Shown in pieces: positions 51,906 through 62,447 of a stretch of DNA of 64,000 bases. Made by a program: the position numbers and the translations under genes. Source of the stretch: Streptomyces chartreusis (GTDB lineage Bacteria > Actinomycetota > Actinomycetes > Streptomycetales > Streptomycetaceae); assembly GCF_008704715.1 (NCBI RefSeq), contig NZ_CP023689.1:8680001-8744000 (forward strand). The letters run 5' to 3'. The first letter of the stretch is position 1. Each line of letters begins with the position of its first letter. The notes beneath the pieces were generated by a model. It was given only the letters and a program-made list of their open reading frames with translations, was not told the DNA's origin and searched no databases.

Positions 51906-51924
51906 GTACATTAGGTAGTTGTAC
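51906..51924. promoter_or_regulatory. inverted repeat GTACA-N9-TGTAC upstream of cluster MarR gene
   Basis: GTACA (51906-51910) and TGTAC (51920-51924) flank TTAGGTAGT, 51 bases before the MarR start. MarR proteins bind such AT-richer inverted repeats, so autoregulation is likely. A further GTAC lies at 51893-51896. Confidence 0.6.
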
Positions 51925-51974
51925 CGTTGTTGGTTGCCGCGAGCTGCTCCTCCGGCGTCAGGAGGGTAGTAGCG

Positions 51975-52427
51975 ATGAGTCAGAGCGCATCGGAACGACA
52001 GGCCACCCAGACAGAGCAGGGTGCCTGGAACAAGCTCGCCGCCTTCCACACCCAGGTCTCCGAGCTGGTCGAGAAGGCCCTTCAGGACCGCTTCGGCCTG
52101 TCGCTGAGCGAGTACACCGCGCTGGAGGCGCTCGCCAAGATCTCCGGCAGCGGTCGGCCGGGGTTGCGGATGCAGGCGCTGGCCGAGGCGGTCGGCATGA
52201 ACCAGAGCTCCGTCAGTCGTCTGGTCACCCGCCTGGAGCGACAGGTTCTCGTCGAGCGCATTCACTACGAGAAGGACCGGCGTGGCGTATTCACCGCCAT
52301 CACGGCGTCCGGCCGCGAGACTCTGGAAGCCGCCGTTCCGGTCTATCTCCAGACGCTCGCCGCCGCCTTCGACCGGGCGAACGCCGATCCGGACCTGCGG
52401 GAAATGGTGAAGCGCATCGGCAGTTAA
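51975..52427 (+). CDS. MarR family transcriptional regulator of the cluster
   Basis: The 150-residue winged-helix regulator has LSLSEYTALEALAKIS, the recognition part LRMQALAEAVGMNQSSVSRLVTRLERQVLVER and the wing HYEKDRRGVFTAITASGRETLE. ATG 51975 has GGAGGG at 9 bases. It is the only intact regulator inside the proposed cluster and probably responds to the product or an aromatic precursor such as p-aminobenzoate, as other MarR proteins bind benzoates; this is inference. An inverted repeat upstream suggests autoregulation. Confidence 0.9.
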   Translation: MSQSASERQATQTEQGAWNKLAAFHTQVSELVEKALQDRFGLSLSEYTALEALAKISGSGRPGLRMQALAEAVGMNQSSVSRLVTRLERQVLVERIHYEKDRRGVFTAITASGRETLEAAVPVYLQTLAAAFDRANADPDLREMVKRIGS

Positions 52428-52625
52428 CCTGCCGTTTGAATTCAGGCGCGTTCGAAACCTCCGGACCGCCTTCGCCGTGCGTGTTCGGCCGAATTTCCGT
52501 GCCCGTGTCGTCGACCTTCTGCGGCCTTCTCCCTCCGCCACTAGTATTTCCAAGCGATGTGAATGAGCCGTCGGGCACTCCTGTGCCCATGGCCACCTGC
52601 ACAGTTCTCTACGGGAGTTGGTCGC

Positions 52626-52988
52626 ATGACCACGGCAGAAATCGTCGAGCGGTACTACGACGCCTGGATCAACCGTGACGGAGACATGAGCGAGGTTCCC
52701 CTCGCGGACGACTTCGTCTTCGTCGGTCCGGTCGGCAACTTTGAATCCGCTGACGGCTTCCGCGCGATGGCCGGGCAATTCGGCCCGGCCGCCACCGATT
52801 TCACCGTCCGCCACCGATTCGTCGACGGGGACCGGGCCTGCGCCTTCGTTTCCTGGAACCTCGCCGCCGTACCCGGCACCATGACCGCCGCCGAACTGCT
52901 CGAAGTCCGCGACGGCGCCCTCGTCCGCGCCGAGGTGATCTACGACGCGGAGGAACTCCGCAAGGCCGCGGCGGCCGGCCGCGTCTGA
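52626..52988 (+). CDS. SnoaL/NTF2-like protein
   Basis: The 120-residue protein has the NTF2-like cone fold of SnoaL-type proteins: IVERYYDAWINRDGDMSEVPLADDFVFVGP, FRAMAGQFGPAATDFTVRHRFVDGDRACAFVSW and a final GALVRAEVIYDAEELRKA. Such proteins serve as cyclases, isomerases, hydroxylases or small-molecule binders in polyketide pathways. No catalytic residue can be assigned with confidence. ATG 52626 follows GGGAG at 7 bases. It appears to be the last intact gene of the cluster. Confidence 0.82.
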   Translation: MTTAEIVERYYDAWINRDGDMSEVPLADDFVFVGPVGNFESADGFRAMAGQFGPAATDFTVRHRFVDGDRACAFVSWNLAAVPGTMTAAELLEVRDGALVRAEVIYDAEELRKAAAAGRV

Positions 52989-53019
52989 CCGCCGTCGCCC
53001 ACCGGGCGTCGGAGAGGGA

Positions 53020-53690
53020 TCAGATCCAGCCTTGCTCCCACGCCCGGTGCGCGGCCGCATGGCGCATCGGCGCCCCCCCGCTTGGACATGGCCACGGAGA
53101 GATGGCTCTGAACAGCGCCGGGAGCCAGATGTCCTTCGACGGCAATCTCCGCGATCGACGCGCCCGCGCGAGCGGCCCTTAGCACCTCCAGTTCCCGGTC
53201 GGTGAGCGGGCAGTCGTCCCCGGTCAGCGCGGAGGCGGCGATGTCCGGATCCACATAGCGACGGCCTGCGGCGATGTCCCGGATGATCCCGCCCGACCGG
53301 GCGGCCGGCGCGGCCGTGACCACGAAGCGGTCGCCGTCCCGCTGCCGGGCGAGCTTCCCGCTCCGAAGCCTCCAGCCGCTCGGTGAGGCCGCGCAGGCCC
53401 GTCCCCTCCGACCCGCCCGCGTGCTCCTCGGCCCCGTCATTGCTCACCGCAGCCGCGCCAAGCCGTCCGCGACCCGGTACTCCACTTCGGCATGCCCTGC
53501 CCGGCTGTGCCGCACCAGACCTAGACGATGCCGAGCCGGGTCGGTGAGTTCTGCGGCCACGGCACCGGGAGCCGAAGTCAACCGCGCGTAGATGCCGGCC
53601 GCGGCGGACACCCGGGTCACGTTGGCGATCTCGTCGTCCAGCGTCGGACCGGACGGGGCCGTCAACTCGCCGTTGAGGGCGATCACTTGC
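53020..53690 (-). pseudogene. decayed two-component system: sensor kinase tail fused to response regulator tail
   Basis: On the minus strand, pieces of a DesK-type kinase can be read in changing frames: DDEIANVTRVS, then VRHSRAGHAEVE and VADGLARLR, a shift to SNDGAEEH and GLRGLTERLEAS, another shift to SGKLARQRDGDRFVVTAA. It runs straight into a response-regulator tail (IRDIAAGRRYVDPDIAAS, LTDRELEVLRAARAGASIAEIA, VQSHLSVAMSK) with the whole receiver domain missing. A last shift at a run of seven C (53073-53079) separates MSK from the expected end RAWEQGWI and its stop at 53020-53022. At least three frameshifts and a large deletion make it non-functional. Confidence 0.8.
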
Positions 53691-53942
53691 CCGGAGGAAA
53701 CCGCACGGGCGGGCCGTCCTCGGCGTCCAGGCCGGCAGCGCGGTCCTCTTCTGCGGGCCTTCGCCGAGTGGTGCGGCGTGATCGACGTACTCGTCGCCGC
53801 CCAACTGCTGTTTCTGGCCGTGCCGGGGGCGAAGAACGGCCGAGAAGCGCCGCCGTGGGGCCCGTGACCGGGTCCCGCGCCGTACGTTGCCACCAGTGGT
53901 CTCTCCCGTCCGATCCGCCAACTCCGCGCACTGGGAGCTCCC

Positions 53943-56900
53943 TTGGACACCGAAGACACTTCCGGCGCCCTCCCTCACGGCCCGCTCTCCCGCCGCAGAT
54001 TCCTCCAGGCCACCGCCACTGCCACCGCGCTCGCCACCGTCGGCACACCGGGCGTGGCCGCCGCCTCCGGCACGACCACTCTCTCCTTCACCGCCGCCAC
54101 GGGCGGTTCCGCCACCCTCGCCCCCTCCGGTGACCGGCTCGTCGCCGAGGTCCAGAACGTGCTGTGGTCCGTTCCCCGGCAGGGCGGCACCGCCGTACCG
54201 CTCACCTCGCCCGGCCTCGAACCCACCCGTCCGCAGTTCTCGCCCGACGGCAGTCGGCTCGTCGTCTGTGCCTATCGGGGCGGCGGCTTCCACCTCTGGA
54301 CGCTGCGACCCGACGGCTCCGGACTGAAGCAGCTCACCGACGGGCCCTGGGACGACCGCGGCCCGGCCTGGTCGCCGGACGGCACCCGGATCGCGTTCGC
54401 CTCCGAGCGCGGCGGCGACACCGTGACCGGCGCCCCGTACCGCATCTGGGTCGTGGACGTGCGCACCGGCGGGCTGACCCGCCTCACCGGACGCCCGGGT
54501 CAGCAGGGCCCGGGGCAGGACGCCCGCCGGGAGGACTTCGACCCGGTGTGGTCGCCCGACGGCGAGCGGGTCCTCTTCGTGCGGGCCGGTGTCACCGCCA
54601 CGGGCACCCTGCGCGCGACCACGATCGCTTCGGTGGCTGCCGACGGCTCGGGCCCGGTCGCCGTCGACCACACCGACGACTCGGGCGCCCAGCTCATGAC
54701 CCCGGCGGTCTCCCCGGCCGGACGCCTGGCGTACCTGCGGACCACCGGCTCACCCGCCGCGTCCTGCACCCTCGTCGTGGACGGCGAACCGGTCGCCGTA
54801 CAGGGCGACGTCCTGCCCGCGCCGCCCCGCTGGACGGACGGCGAGCGGCTGCTCCTCACGGTCGACGGCCACTTCCGCCTGGTCGACCCGGACGCACCCG
54901 GCGACGGCGAGGAGATCCCGTTCACCGCCACACTGTCCATGGACCGGCCCCGCTACCGCGGCAAGACGTACGACTTCGAGGCCACCGGCACCCGGCCCGT
55001 CCGCGCGCTGCACCTGCCCGCCCTGTCACCGGACGGCCGCAGCGTCGCCTTCGCCGCGCTCAACGCCCTGTGGACCACAGGGACCACGGGCGGACGCAAG
55101 CCCCGCAAGGTGCTGCAAGTGCCCCCGACCCGCTATGTGCTGGCGCCGGTCTGGACGCCCGACGGCACGGGGCTGGTGTACGCCGACGACCGCGACGGCC
55201 TGTTCGCCGTACGGCGCCGCGACCTAGGCTCGGGGGAGGAGACGGTGCTCGCCGGGGGCGGCCGAGTCTTCCCCGCGCTGTCGCCCGACGGGACGCGGCT
55301 GGCGTGCCTGGACATGTCCGGCAACCTCGTGGTGCGCGACCTGCCCGACGGCACCGAACGGGTCCTCGCCGCACCGCTCGGCGCGGGCGGGCTGCCCGGC
55401 CGGCCCAGTTGGTCGCCCGACGGCCGGTACGTCGCCCTGTGTGACCGCAACCGGCTCAACCAGCGCTTCCGCGAGGGCTACAACCTCATCCGTGTCGTCG
55501 ACACGACCACCGGCGCCGCCGCCCTGCACGCCCTCGCCCCGCACACCTCGCTCTCCGACCGCTACGACTCCGGACCCGTCTGGTCCCCGGACGGCCGCTC
55601 GATGGCCGTCGTCGTGGAGTCGGCGCTATGGCTGCTGCCGGTCCGGGCCGACGGCACCCCGGACGGCGACCCGCGCCGGCTCACCTCCGAACCTGCCGAC
55701 CACCCGTCCTGGTCCGCCGACGCCCGCACCCTGCTCTACCTCTCCGCGGGCCGCCTGCGCCTGCTGGACGTCGGCAGCGGCAGGACCCGTACCGTCCGCG
55801 TCCCGCTGGACCACCGCCGGCCGCGCCCGGCCGACACCGTCGTGCACGCGGGCCGCATCTGGGACGGCACCGGCGAACAGGTCCGCGAGGACATCGACGT
55901 CGTGGTCCGTGACGGACGTATCGCCGAGGTGTCCCCGCATCGCGCCGGCCGCCCGGCCGCACGCCGTGTAGACGCGAGCGACCGCACCGTGATCCCGGGA
56001 CTGTGGGACGCGCACACCCATCCCTGGCAGACCACGTACGGCGGCCGGCAGACCGCGCTGCAACTCGCGTACGGCATCACCACGGCCGTCTCGCTGGGCG
56101 GTTTCGCCTACGAGCAGGCCCGCATCCGGGAGGCCGTCGCCGCAGGTGAGCTCGCCGGACCCCGGCTGCTGGCCACCGGCGAACTCCTCGACGGGCCGCG
56201 GGTCGCCTACAGCATGGGCCGCGCCCACCGCACCCGCGAGGGCCTGCACCGCACGCTGGCGCGGGCCGAGGCGCTGGACTGGGACTTCGTGAAGACGTAC
56301 GTCCGCGCCCCGGGCTGGGTGATGAAGGAGGCCGCGGACTTCGGGCACGAGCGGCTCGGGGTGCGCAGCGGCAGCCATCTGTGCACGCCCGGTGTGCAGC
56401 TGGGGCAGGACCTGACCACGCACTTGCAGGCCACCCAGCGGCTGGAGTTCGGGCACGCGACCTCCGCGACCGGGCGTGCCTTCCAGGACGTGCGGGAGAT
56501 CTACACCGCCGCCGGCTTCCACCTCGTCGCCACCCCGTTCACGGCACTGGCCCTCCTCGGCGCCGACCCGGCCCTCGCGGACGACCCGCGGGTCACCGCG
56601 CTCATGCCGCCGTGGGACACCGCGCTCGTCCGCGAACAGGCCGGGCAACCGCCCACCGCCGCCCAACTGGCCACCCTTGGCAGGGAGATGGACGTGTACC
56701 GGGGGATCCTCGCGGGCGGCGGGCTGATCGCGCTGGGCACGGACCAGCCGCTCGTCCCGGTCGGGCTCCATCTCCACCTGGCCCTGCGCGCCCTGCACCG
56801 CGCCGGCCTCTCACCCGCCGAGGCCCTGCGCACCGCGACCCTGCTGCCCGCCCGGGTCTTCGGCGCCGACGCCGACCTCGGCACGCTTCAGGAGGGCAAG

Positions 56901-57104
56901 CTGGCCGACCTCACGGTCGTCGACGGCGACCTGTTCACCGACTTCGCCACGCTGATCCGTACGGCGGCGGTCCTGCGGGGAGGCGTCCTGTTCGAGCAGT
57001 CGGACCTGGTCGGCGACTTCGCTACCGACGCAGGTCGACATGTGAAGGAAAAGTGGTTGGAGGTGAGCCGCCTGATGCGCCGCGAGGGGTGCTGCGACCT
57101 GTGA
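53943..57104 (+). CDS. Tat-exported amidohydrolase with N-terminal PD40/TolB-like propeller
   Basis: The 1053-residue protein starts with a twin-arginine signal (LSRRRFLQATATATALATV, cleavage near residue 39). Residues about 50-620 hold repeated PD40/WD40-like blades (SPDGSRLVV, SPDGTRIAF, TPDGTGLVY, SPDGRSMAV and others), a TolB-type propeller. Residues about 630-1040 are a metal-dependent amidohydrolase: VIPGLWDAHTHPW with the first His pair, RSGSHLCTPG, GHATSATG, ALGTDQP with the late Asp, and a composite beta domain ending GKLADLTVVDGDLF. It should hydrolyse an imide, amide or peptide bond outside the cell. The start is TTG at 53943 with GGGAG upstream; the next convenient start would cut into the Tat signal. 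Confidence 0.88.
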   Translation: MDTEDTSGALPHGPLSRRRFLQATATATALATVGTPGVAAASGTTTLSFTAATGGSATLAPSGDRLVAEVQNVLWSVPRQGGTAVPLTSPGLEPTRPQFSPDGSRLVVCAYRGGGFHLWTLRPDGSGLKQLTDGPWDDRGPAWSPDGTRIAFASERGGDTVTGAPYRIWVVDVRTGGLTRLTGRPGQQGPGQDARREDFDPVWSPDGERVLFVRAGVTATGTLRATTIASVAADGSGPVAVDHTDDSGAQLMTPAVSPAGRLAYLRTTGSPAASCTLVVDGEPVAVQGDVLPAPPRWTDGERLLLTVDGHFRLVDPDAPGDGEEIPFTATLSMDRPRYRGKTYDFEATGTRPVRALHLPALSPDGRSVAFAALNALWTTGTTGGRKPRKVLQVPPTRYVLAPVWTPDGTGLVYADDRDGLFAVRRRDLGSGEETVLAGGGRVFPALSPDGTRLACLDMSGNLVVRDLPDGTERVLAAPLGAGGLPGRPSWSPDGRYVALCDRNRLNQRFREGYNLIRVVDTTTGAAALHALAPHTSLSDRYDSGPVWSPDGRSMAVVVESALWLLPVRADGTPDGDPRRLTSEPADHPSWSADARTLLYLSAGRLRLLDVGSGRTRTVRVPLDHRRPRPADTVVHAGRIWDGTGEQVREDIDVVVRDGRIAEVSPHRAGRPAARRVDASDRTVIPGLWDAHTHPWQTTYGGRQTALQLAYGITTAVSLGGFAYEQARIREAVAAGELAGPRLLATGELLDGPRVAYSMGRAHRTREGLHRTLARAEALDWDFVKTYVRAPGWVMKEAADFGHERLGVRSGSHLCTPGVQLGQDLTTHLQATQRLEFGHATSATGRAFQDVREIYTAAGFHLVATPFTALALLGADPALADDPRVTALMPPWDTALVREQAGQPPTAAQLATLGREMDVYRGILAGGGLIALGTDQPLVPVGLHLHLALRALHRAGLSPAEALRTATLLPARVFGADADLGTLQEGKLADLTVVDGDLFTDFATLIRTAAVLRGGVLFEQSDLVGDFATDAGRHVKEKWLEVSRLMRREGCCDL

Positions 57105-57277
57105 GCGGGGCAGCGGGTGTACACATTTCCTGAGACATCTGCGCAGGAGTATCACTCGGGCTGCACACAGCCTGTCCAAAGCCTCGTTAGCGTTCTGGCC
57201 GTTCGATCTCGAGTGTGAACACGACCAGGCCGCGGCCGACCAGGGCCGATGGCGCAGTCAAGCCAGAAAGACCGCAG

Positions 57278-58120
57278 ATGGACTACTGCTCCTCGTGCCG
57301 GCGGCATCTCAACGGGGCCCTCGTGTGCCCCGGGTGCGGTGCCTACGCCCCGGACATCGCTCCCTCCGCGGCAGGAGGTCCCACCGCGTCGGCAGCGCCC
57401 GGCGCCGCGACGGCATGGGGCAGCCCCCCGGTCGACAACTGGTACGACGGCTACTTCCGCGACGAGACGCCGCCGGCCGAGCCGGACACGACCGCGGCGT
57501 ACGACCCGGCCGACGACTTGGAAGGCGCCGAAGGCGCACCCGTCTCCCCGCAGGGCCGGGCGGCCCGGCGTCGTCAGCGGGCCCGCTGGAAGAAAAACCA
57601 GCGTCGGGCCGTGGTCGCGACCGCCGTGGCCCTGATGGGCGGCGGGCTGACCGTCGCGTCGATGGACCGCGGATCCGGCGACAAGGCCCAGGCGGCCACC
57701 GCGCCGGAGCGGCCCGAGGCGGCGCTCCCGGAGCAGCACACCGAACTCGCCCGCCCGGCATCCACCCCGCCGGACACCGACAAGGCCCCGCGCACCGACA
57801 CGCCGACGTCGAAGCCGTCCCCGACGGACGTCGCTCGGGAGCCCGTGACCACGTCGCACGCCACCCGGCAGTTCACCCGACCGGACGCCGCCGCCACCCC
57901 GAGCGCGACGGCGACCACGGTCCCGCAGACGCAGACCGTCGCCCCGCCCTCCGGCGGAAACTCGGGCGACAGCGGCGGCTCGTCGGCCGACCAGCAGACA
58001 CCGGCCCCGGCCCCGACCGAGGGCGCGGACTCCGGAGCCTCCCAGGCGCCGAGCAACCCGGCACCGGAGGAGAGCACGCCGGAGCAGCTCTGCGTGCTCA
58101 ACCTCCTCTGCCTCGGCTGA
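57278..58120 (+). CDS. SCO2400 family protein, zinc-ribbon plus membrane segment
   Basis: The 280-residue protein has an N-terminal zinc ribbon (Cys4, Cys7, Cys17, Cys20 in CSSCRRHLNGALVCPGC), an acidic linker, a basic stretch RRRQRARWKKNQRR and one membrane helix (VVATAVALMGGGLTVASM, about residues 111-130). A long Pro/Thr/Ser-rich outer part ends in CVLNLLCLG. This order is that of the Streptomyces SCO2400 family, whose function is not known to me. ATG 57278 gives the family start. The 173 bases upstream hold no gene. Confidence 0.85.
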   Translation: MDYCSSCRRHLNGALVCPGCGAYAPDIAPSAAGGPTASAAPGAATAWGSPPVDNWYDGYFRDETPPAEPDTTAAYDPADDLEGAEGAPVSPQGRAARRRQRARWKKNQRRAVVATAVALMGGGLTVASMDRGSGDKAQAATAPERPEAALPEQHTELARPASTPPDTDKAPRTDTPTSKPSPTDVAREPVTTSHATRQFTRPDAAATPSATATTVPQTQTVAPPSGGNSGDSGGSSADQQTPAPAPTEGADSGASQAPSNPAPEESTPEQLCVLNLLCLG

Positions 58121-58286
58121 CACACACCGGGCACCGCCACGGCGTACCCCACCTGAGATCACCGTCACCCTCCCGCATCGCCACACGACCCCGTGGATGC
58201 GGTCATGCTGGAAGAAGCCGGACACCGTCACGCGACGGAGTCCGGCACCGGCAGAGCAGGACGTCGTACTCAGGAAGGAACTCCCC

Positions 58287-59699
<1,413 letters not shown>

Positions 59700-59721
59700 C
59701 GCCCGGTACCGGGTTCGGCGT

Positions 59722-60423
59722 TCAGCCGTCGAGCCAGTAGCGGGGCGCCGCCCAGGCCAGCGCGTAGCTGAGACTGTTCACCGACCAGTGCAGGGCCATC
59801 GGTGCGAGCAGGCTGCCGGAGCGGCGGCGCAGCTCGCACAGCACCACCCCGGCGAGGGCCGTGGCGACGATCGCCACGGCCACCGTCGGCGCCACGCCCG
59901 CCGGGCCGTCGCCGAAGACCGAGCCCACGGCGGCGTTGGAGCGGTTGATGCCCCGCGAGGGCATCAGATGCCACACCCCGAACAGCAGCGACGACAGGCC
60001 GGTCGCCCACGCCGTTCCGTGCCGGCGCCGGATCATGGCCCACAGCACACCGCGGAAGGCGGTCTCCTCCAGCAGCACGGTTCCGAACGGCACCCGCACC
60101 AGCGCCCCGAACAGCATCCGCTCCAGGGACAGATCCGCGGCCCGCGCGTCCCGGAACGCGTCCCGCCCGGCCGGCAGGGCGAGAATGATCAGCAGGACCA
60201 GCAGGACGATCGCCACCAGGACGGGCGCCCACCGCAGCCCCCGGCGCACCCCCTCCGGGTCGAGCCCCAGGTCGGCCCGGGTGAGTCCGTCCCAACGGGC
60301 GATCAGCAGCAGCACGGCCGTCGCGGTCACGCAGATCAGCACGTACATGGCGGGGCTCCGCGCGAGCCAGTTGTTCAACAGGTTCGCGGCGGCGAGCACG
60401 GCGACAGCACAGGTGATCCGCAT
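59722..60423 (-). CDS. CPBP family intramembrane metalloprotease
   Basis: The 233-residue membrane protein has about six to seven helices and the CPBP (Rce1-like, ABI) motifs: LLEETAFRGVLWAMI with the EExxxR signature, LLFGVWHLMP with the first His, and the late ALHWSVNSLSYAL with the second His. The family includes prenyl-protein endopeptidases and bacteriocin self-immunity proteins; the substrate is unknown. ATG 60423 puts the first membrane helix at the very N-terminus. It is preceded on the same strand by the GH5 gene, 83 bases away. Confidence 0.9.
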   Translation of the reverse strand: MRITCAVAVLAAANLLNNWLARSPAMYVLICVTATAVLLLIARWDGLTRADLGLDPEGVRRGLRWAPVLVAIVLLVLLIILALPAGRDAFRDARAADLSLERMLFGALVRVPFGTVLLEETAFRGVLWAMIRRRHGTAWATGLSSLLFGVWHLMPSRGINRSNAAVGSVFGDGPAGVAPTVAVAIVATALAGVVLCELRRRSGSLLAPMALHWSVNSLSYALAWAAPRYWLDG

Positions 60424-60506
60424 CCGGATTCCAGCATCCCCCGGCGCGATCGTCCCGGCTCGCCGGTCCGGGCCCCTCGGTGGGCGTGTCGGCCCCCTTC
60501 GGGCGT

Positions 60507-62447
60507 TCAGCCCAGCTTTCGGCAGTACAGCGCGTCGGGCGTACGCGACGACCCGACCCGGCCGGTGTAGGCGATCCCGGCGGCGTACTCGTCGTCCGCG
60601 CACTGGCCCTTGTATCGGCCGTACGCGAAGTCGCCGCCCTTGGCGGCCGTCCCCCGGTTGTCACCCCGGTCGAACCAGAGGGTACGGCCGCCGGTGCCGA
60701 GCTTCCCGGCCGGGGCGGCGGCGCACAGGGCGGCGGAGACGGCCGCGCCACGGACGCTGTACCCGATGAGGAACTGCCCCTCCGCGCACTGGAGTTTGGT
60801 GTAGCCGGACGCCCAGTCGCCGCCGGGGCGGACGTGCCGTTCATCGACGACGACCTCGTGCCCGCCGGCCGGGGCCCACAGGGCGCCGGCGGTCACGTCC
60901 GAGCACAGGCCCCGGTTGCCGGTGTGGGCGAGCCCGATCAGCCGCTGCCCGTCGGGGCAGACGGACTTGCGGGCGCCGGAGTCCCAGTCGGGCAGGGCGC
61001 GCATCCGCCTCGACTGCACGAAGTCGCCGTGGTCGGGGCTGAGCATGGACCACTCGGTGACCGGCGCCACGGGGCCGGTGCGGCCGCCGGCCTCGATGAG
61101 CCGCGTCCAGGCTGCGGCCCGCCAGTCGTCACCGTCGTACAGGCCCATCCGTCGGCCCATGGCGTCCCAGTGCAGCAGCGCCCAGCCGTTGCCCTGGCGG
61201 TTGTCGTGCCAGCCGACGAGCGGCCAGTAGGCGAAGTCGGCGTCGGTGCGGATGAGTTGGTCCACGAAGTTCTCGAACCAGGCGCGTGGCTTCTGCCCGG
61301 TCTCGGCGCGGCCCCCGACGCCGAACTCGCTGATCCAGACGGGGGCGGTGAAGTGCTGGTCCTGCTCGCCGGAGACGAAGAACGCCTGGCGGTTGAGCAC
61401 GGCGACGAGTTCGGAGGGGCTCAGGTCGCGGTAGCGAGGGTCGCTGGTCTCGCCCGTTCCGGTGGCGCCGCTGTGGTTGGGGCCCGTGTAGTCGTAGAAG
61501 TGGGCCGAGTACACGAGTTTGCCGGAGTCGACGAGCGTGTGCGACAGACGGCGGGCCGGCTCCAGGGTGGGACGTTCGTGCGCGAAGCCGTCGACGGGGA
61601 TGCCCGTCCAGTTGATGCCCTCGACGACGATCAGCAGATTCGGGTTGGCCTCGGTCAGGATGCGGTCGCCGACGCGCTGCGAGGCGGCGAACCAGTCGTG
61701 GTCGTCGCCGAGGCCCCAGTTGGGGTCGTCCCAGACGTTGCGGCGCACCTCGTTGTACAGGTCGGCGCCGACGACGCGCGGGTTGTCCCGGTAGCGGCGG
61801 GCCATGAACAGCCAGTCGTCCTCCCAGACGGCGGTGGACCGGCTCGCGTTCCAGCGTTCGTTGCCGTCGACTCCGCAGCACCAACGGGTCGTGTTCGTAT
61901 GGTTGTTGAGGATCACCGCGAGTCCGGCCGCCGTGAGCTCGCGCACCACCGCGTCGTACACCTGGAGCGGGGTCTTTCCGCGCAGTGCGGGGTTGGCGGC
62001 GACGGAGTCGTCCGTGACGGGGCGGCTGTCGTGGACCATCTCGTTGGAGAACGGCAGCCGGATGCTGTTGATCCCGATCTCCCGGAAGCCCGCGACGATC
62101 TCGGCCATCGGGGCCCGGTCCAGGCCGAGCGGCATCCGGCCGGAGTTCTCGCCGGCGTGGTGGGCGGCGTCGTCCTCGGGATCGCCCGAGCCGTTCCAAG
62201 TCCCGCTGGCGCCGTGCCAGTTGCCCGAACGCAGCTTGAAGCGGTCACCGTCCGCGTCGACGATCCAGCGGCCCCGGGTGCTGAGCGGCGGCGTCCAGTC
62301 CTCGGCGGGGAGGGCCGGGGCGGCCGTGGCGGACGGCTCGGACGCGGCACCCGGCTCGGCCGCAGCCACGGGAAGGGACGTCAGGGGGACCAGCAGAAGT
62401 ACGGCGGCGAGGGTGGCTCTCACCAAGGATCCGCGCACGGTCACCAT
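60507..62447 (-). CDS. secreted glycoside hydrolase family 5 enzyme
   Basis: The 646-residue protein has a signal peptide (VRATLAAVLLLVPLTSLPVAAA, cut near residue 30) and a GH5-type barrel (about 50-440) with INSIRLPFSNE, VGADLYNEV (acid/base Glu in NE) and PVWISEFGVGG (nucleophile Glu). A C-terminal region (about 450-646) is cysteine-containing with repeated YxxGxCxxxxYxxGIxxxG-like units, probably a carbohydrate-binding or lectin-like module. It should cut beta-glucans or mannans outside the cell. ATG 62447 is used; a GTG one codon later is equally possible. Confidence 0.9.
   Translation of the reverse strand: MVTVRGSLVRATLAAVLLLVPLTSLPVAAAEPGAASEPSATAAPALPAEDWTPPLSTRGRWIVDADGDRFKLRSGNWHGASGTWNGSGDPEDDAAHHAGENSGRMPLGLDRAPMAEIVAGFREIGINSIRLPFSNEMVHDSRPVTDDSVAANPALRGKTPLQVYDAVVRELTAAGLAVILNNHTNTTRWCCGVDGNERWNASRSTAVWEDDWLFMARRYRDNPRVVGADLYNEVRRNVWDDPNWGLGDDHDWFAASQRVGDRILTEANPNLLIVVEGINWTGIPVDGFAHERPTLEPARRLSHTLVDSGKLVYSAHFYDYTGPNHSGATGTGETSDPRYRDLSPSELVAVLNRQAFFVSGEQDQHFTAPVWISEFGVGGRAETGQKPRAWFENFVDQLIRTDADFAYWPLVGWHDNRQGNGWALLHWDAMGRRMGLYDGDDWRAAAWTRLIEAGGRTGPVAPVTEWSMLSPDHGDFVQSRRMRALPDWDSGARKSVCPDGQRLIGLAHTGNRGLCSDVTAGALWAPAGGHEVVVDERHVRPGGDWASGYTKLQCAEGQFLIGYSVRGAAVSAALCAAAPAGKLGTGGRTLWFDRGDNRGTAAKGGDFAYGRYKGQCADDEYAAGIAYTGRVGSSRTPDALYCRKLG

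Noticed and set aside
53700..53942. Possible small gene or further kinase remnant before the PD40-amidohydrolase
   Set aside because: No kinase motif such as the phosphoacceptor His region can be read in any frame, and codon positions show no consistent bias; I see nothing definable there.
51900..54671. 923-residue antisense frame over the MarR, SnoaL-like and PD40 genes
   Set aside because: It mixes shadows of three real genes. Only the short kinase/regulator fragments within 53020-53690 are meaningful, and they are in several frames.
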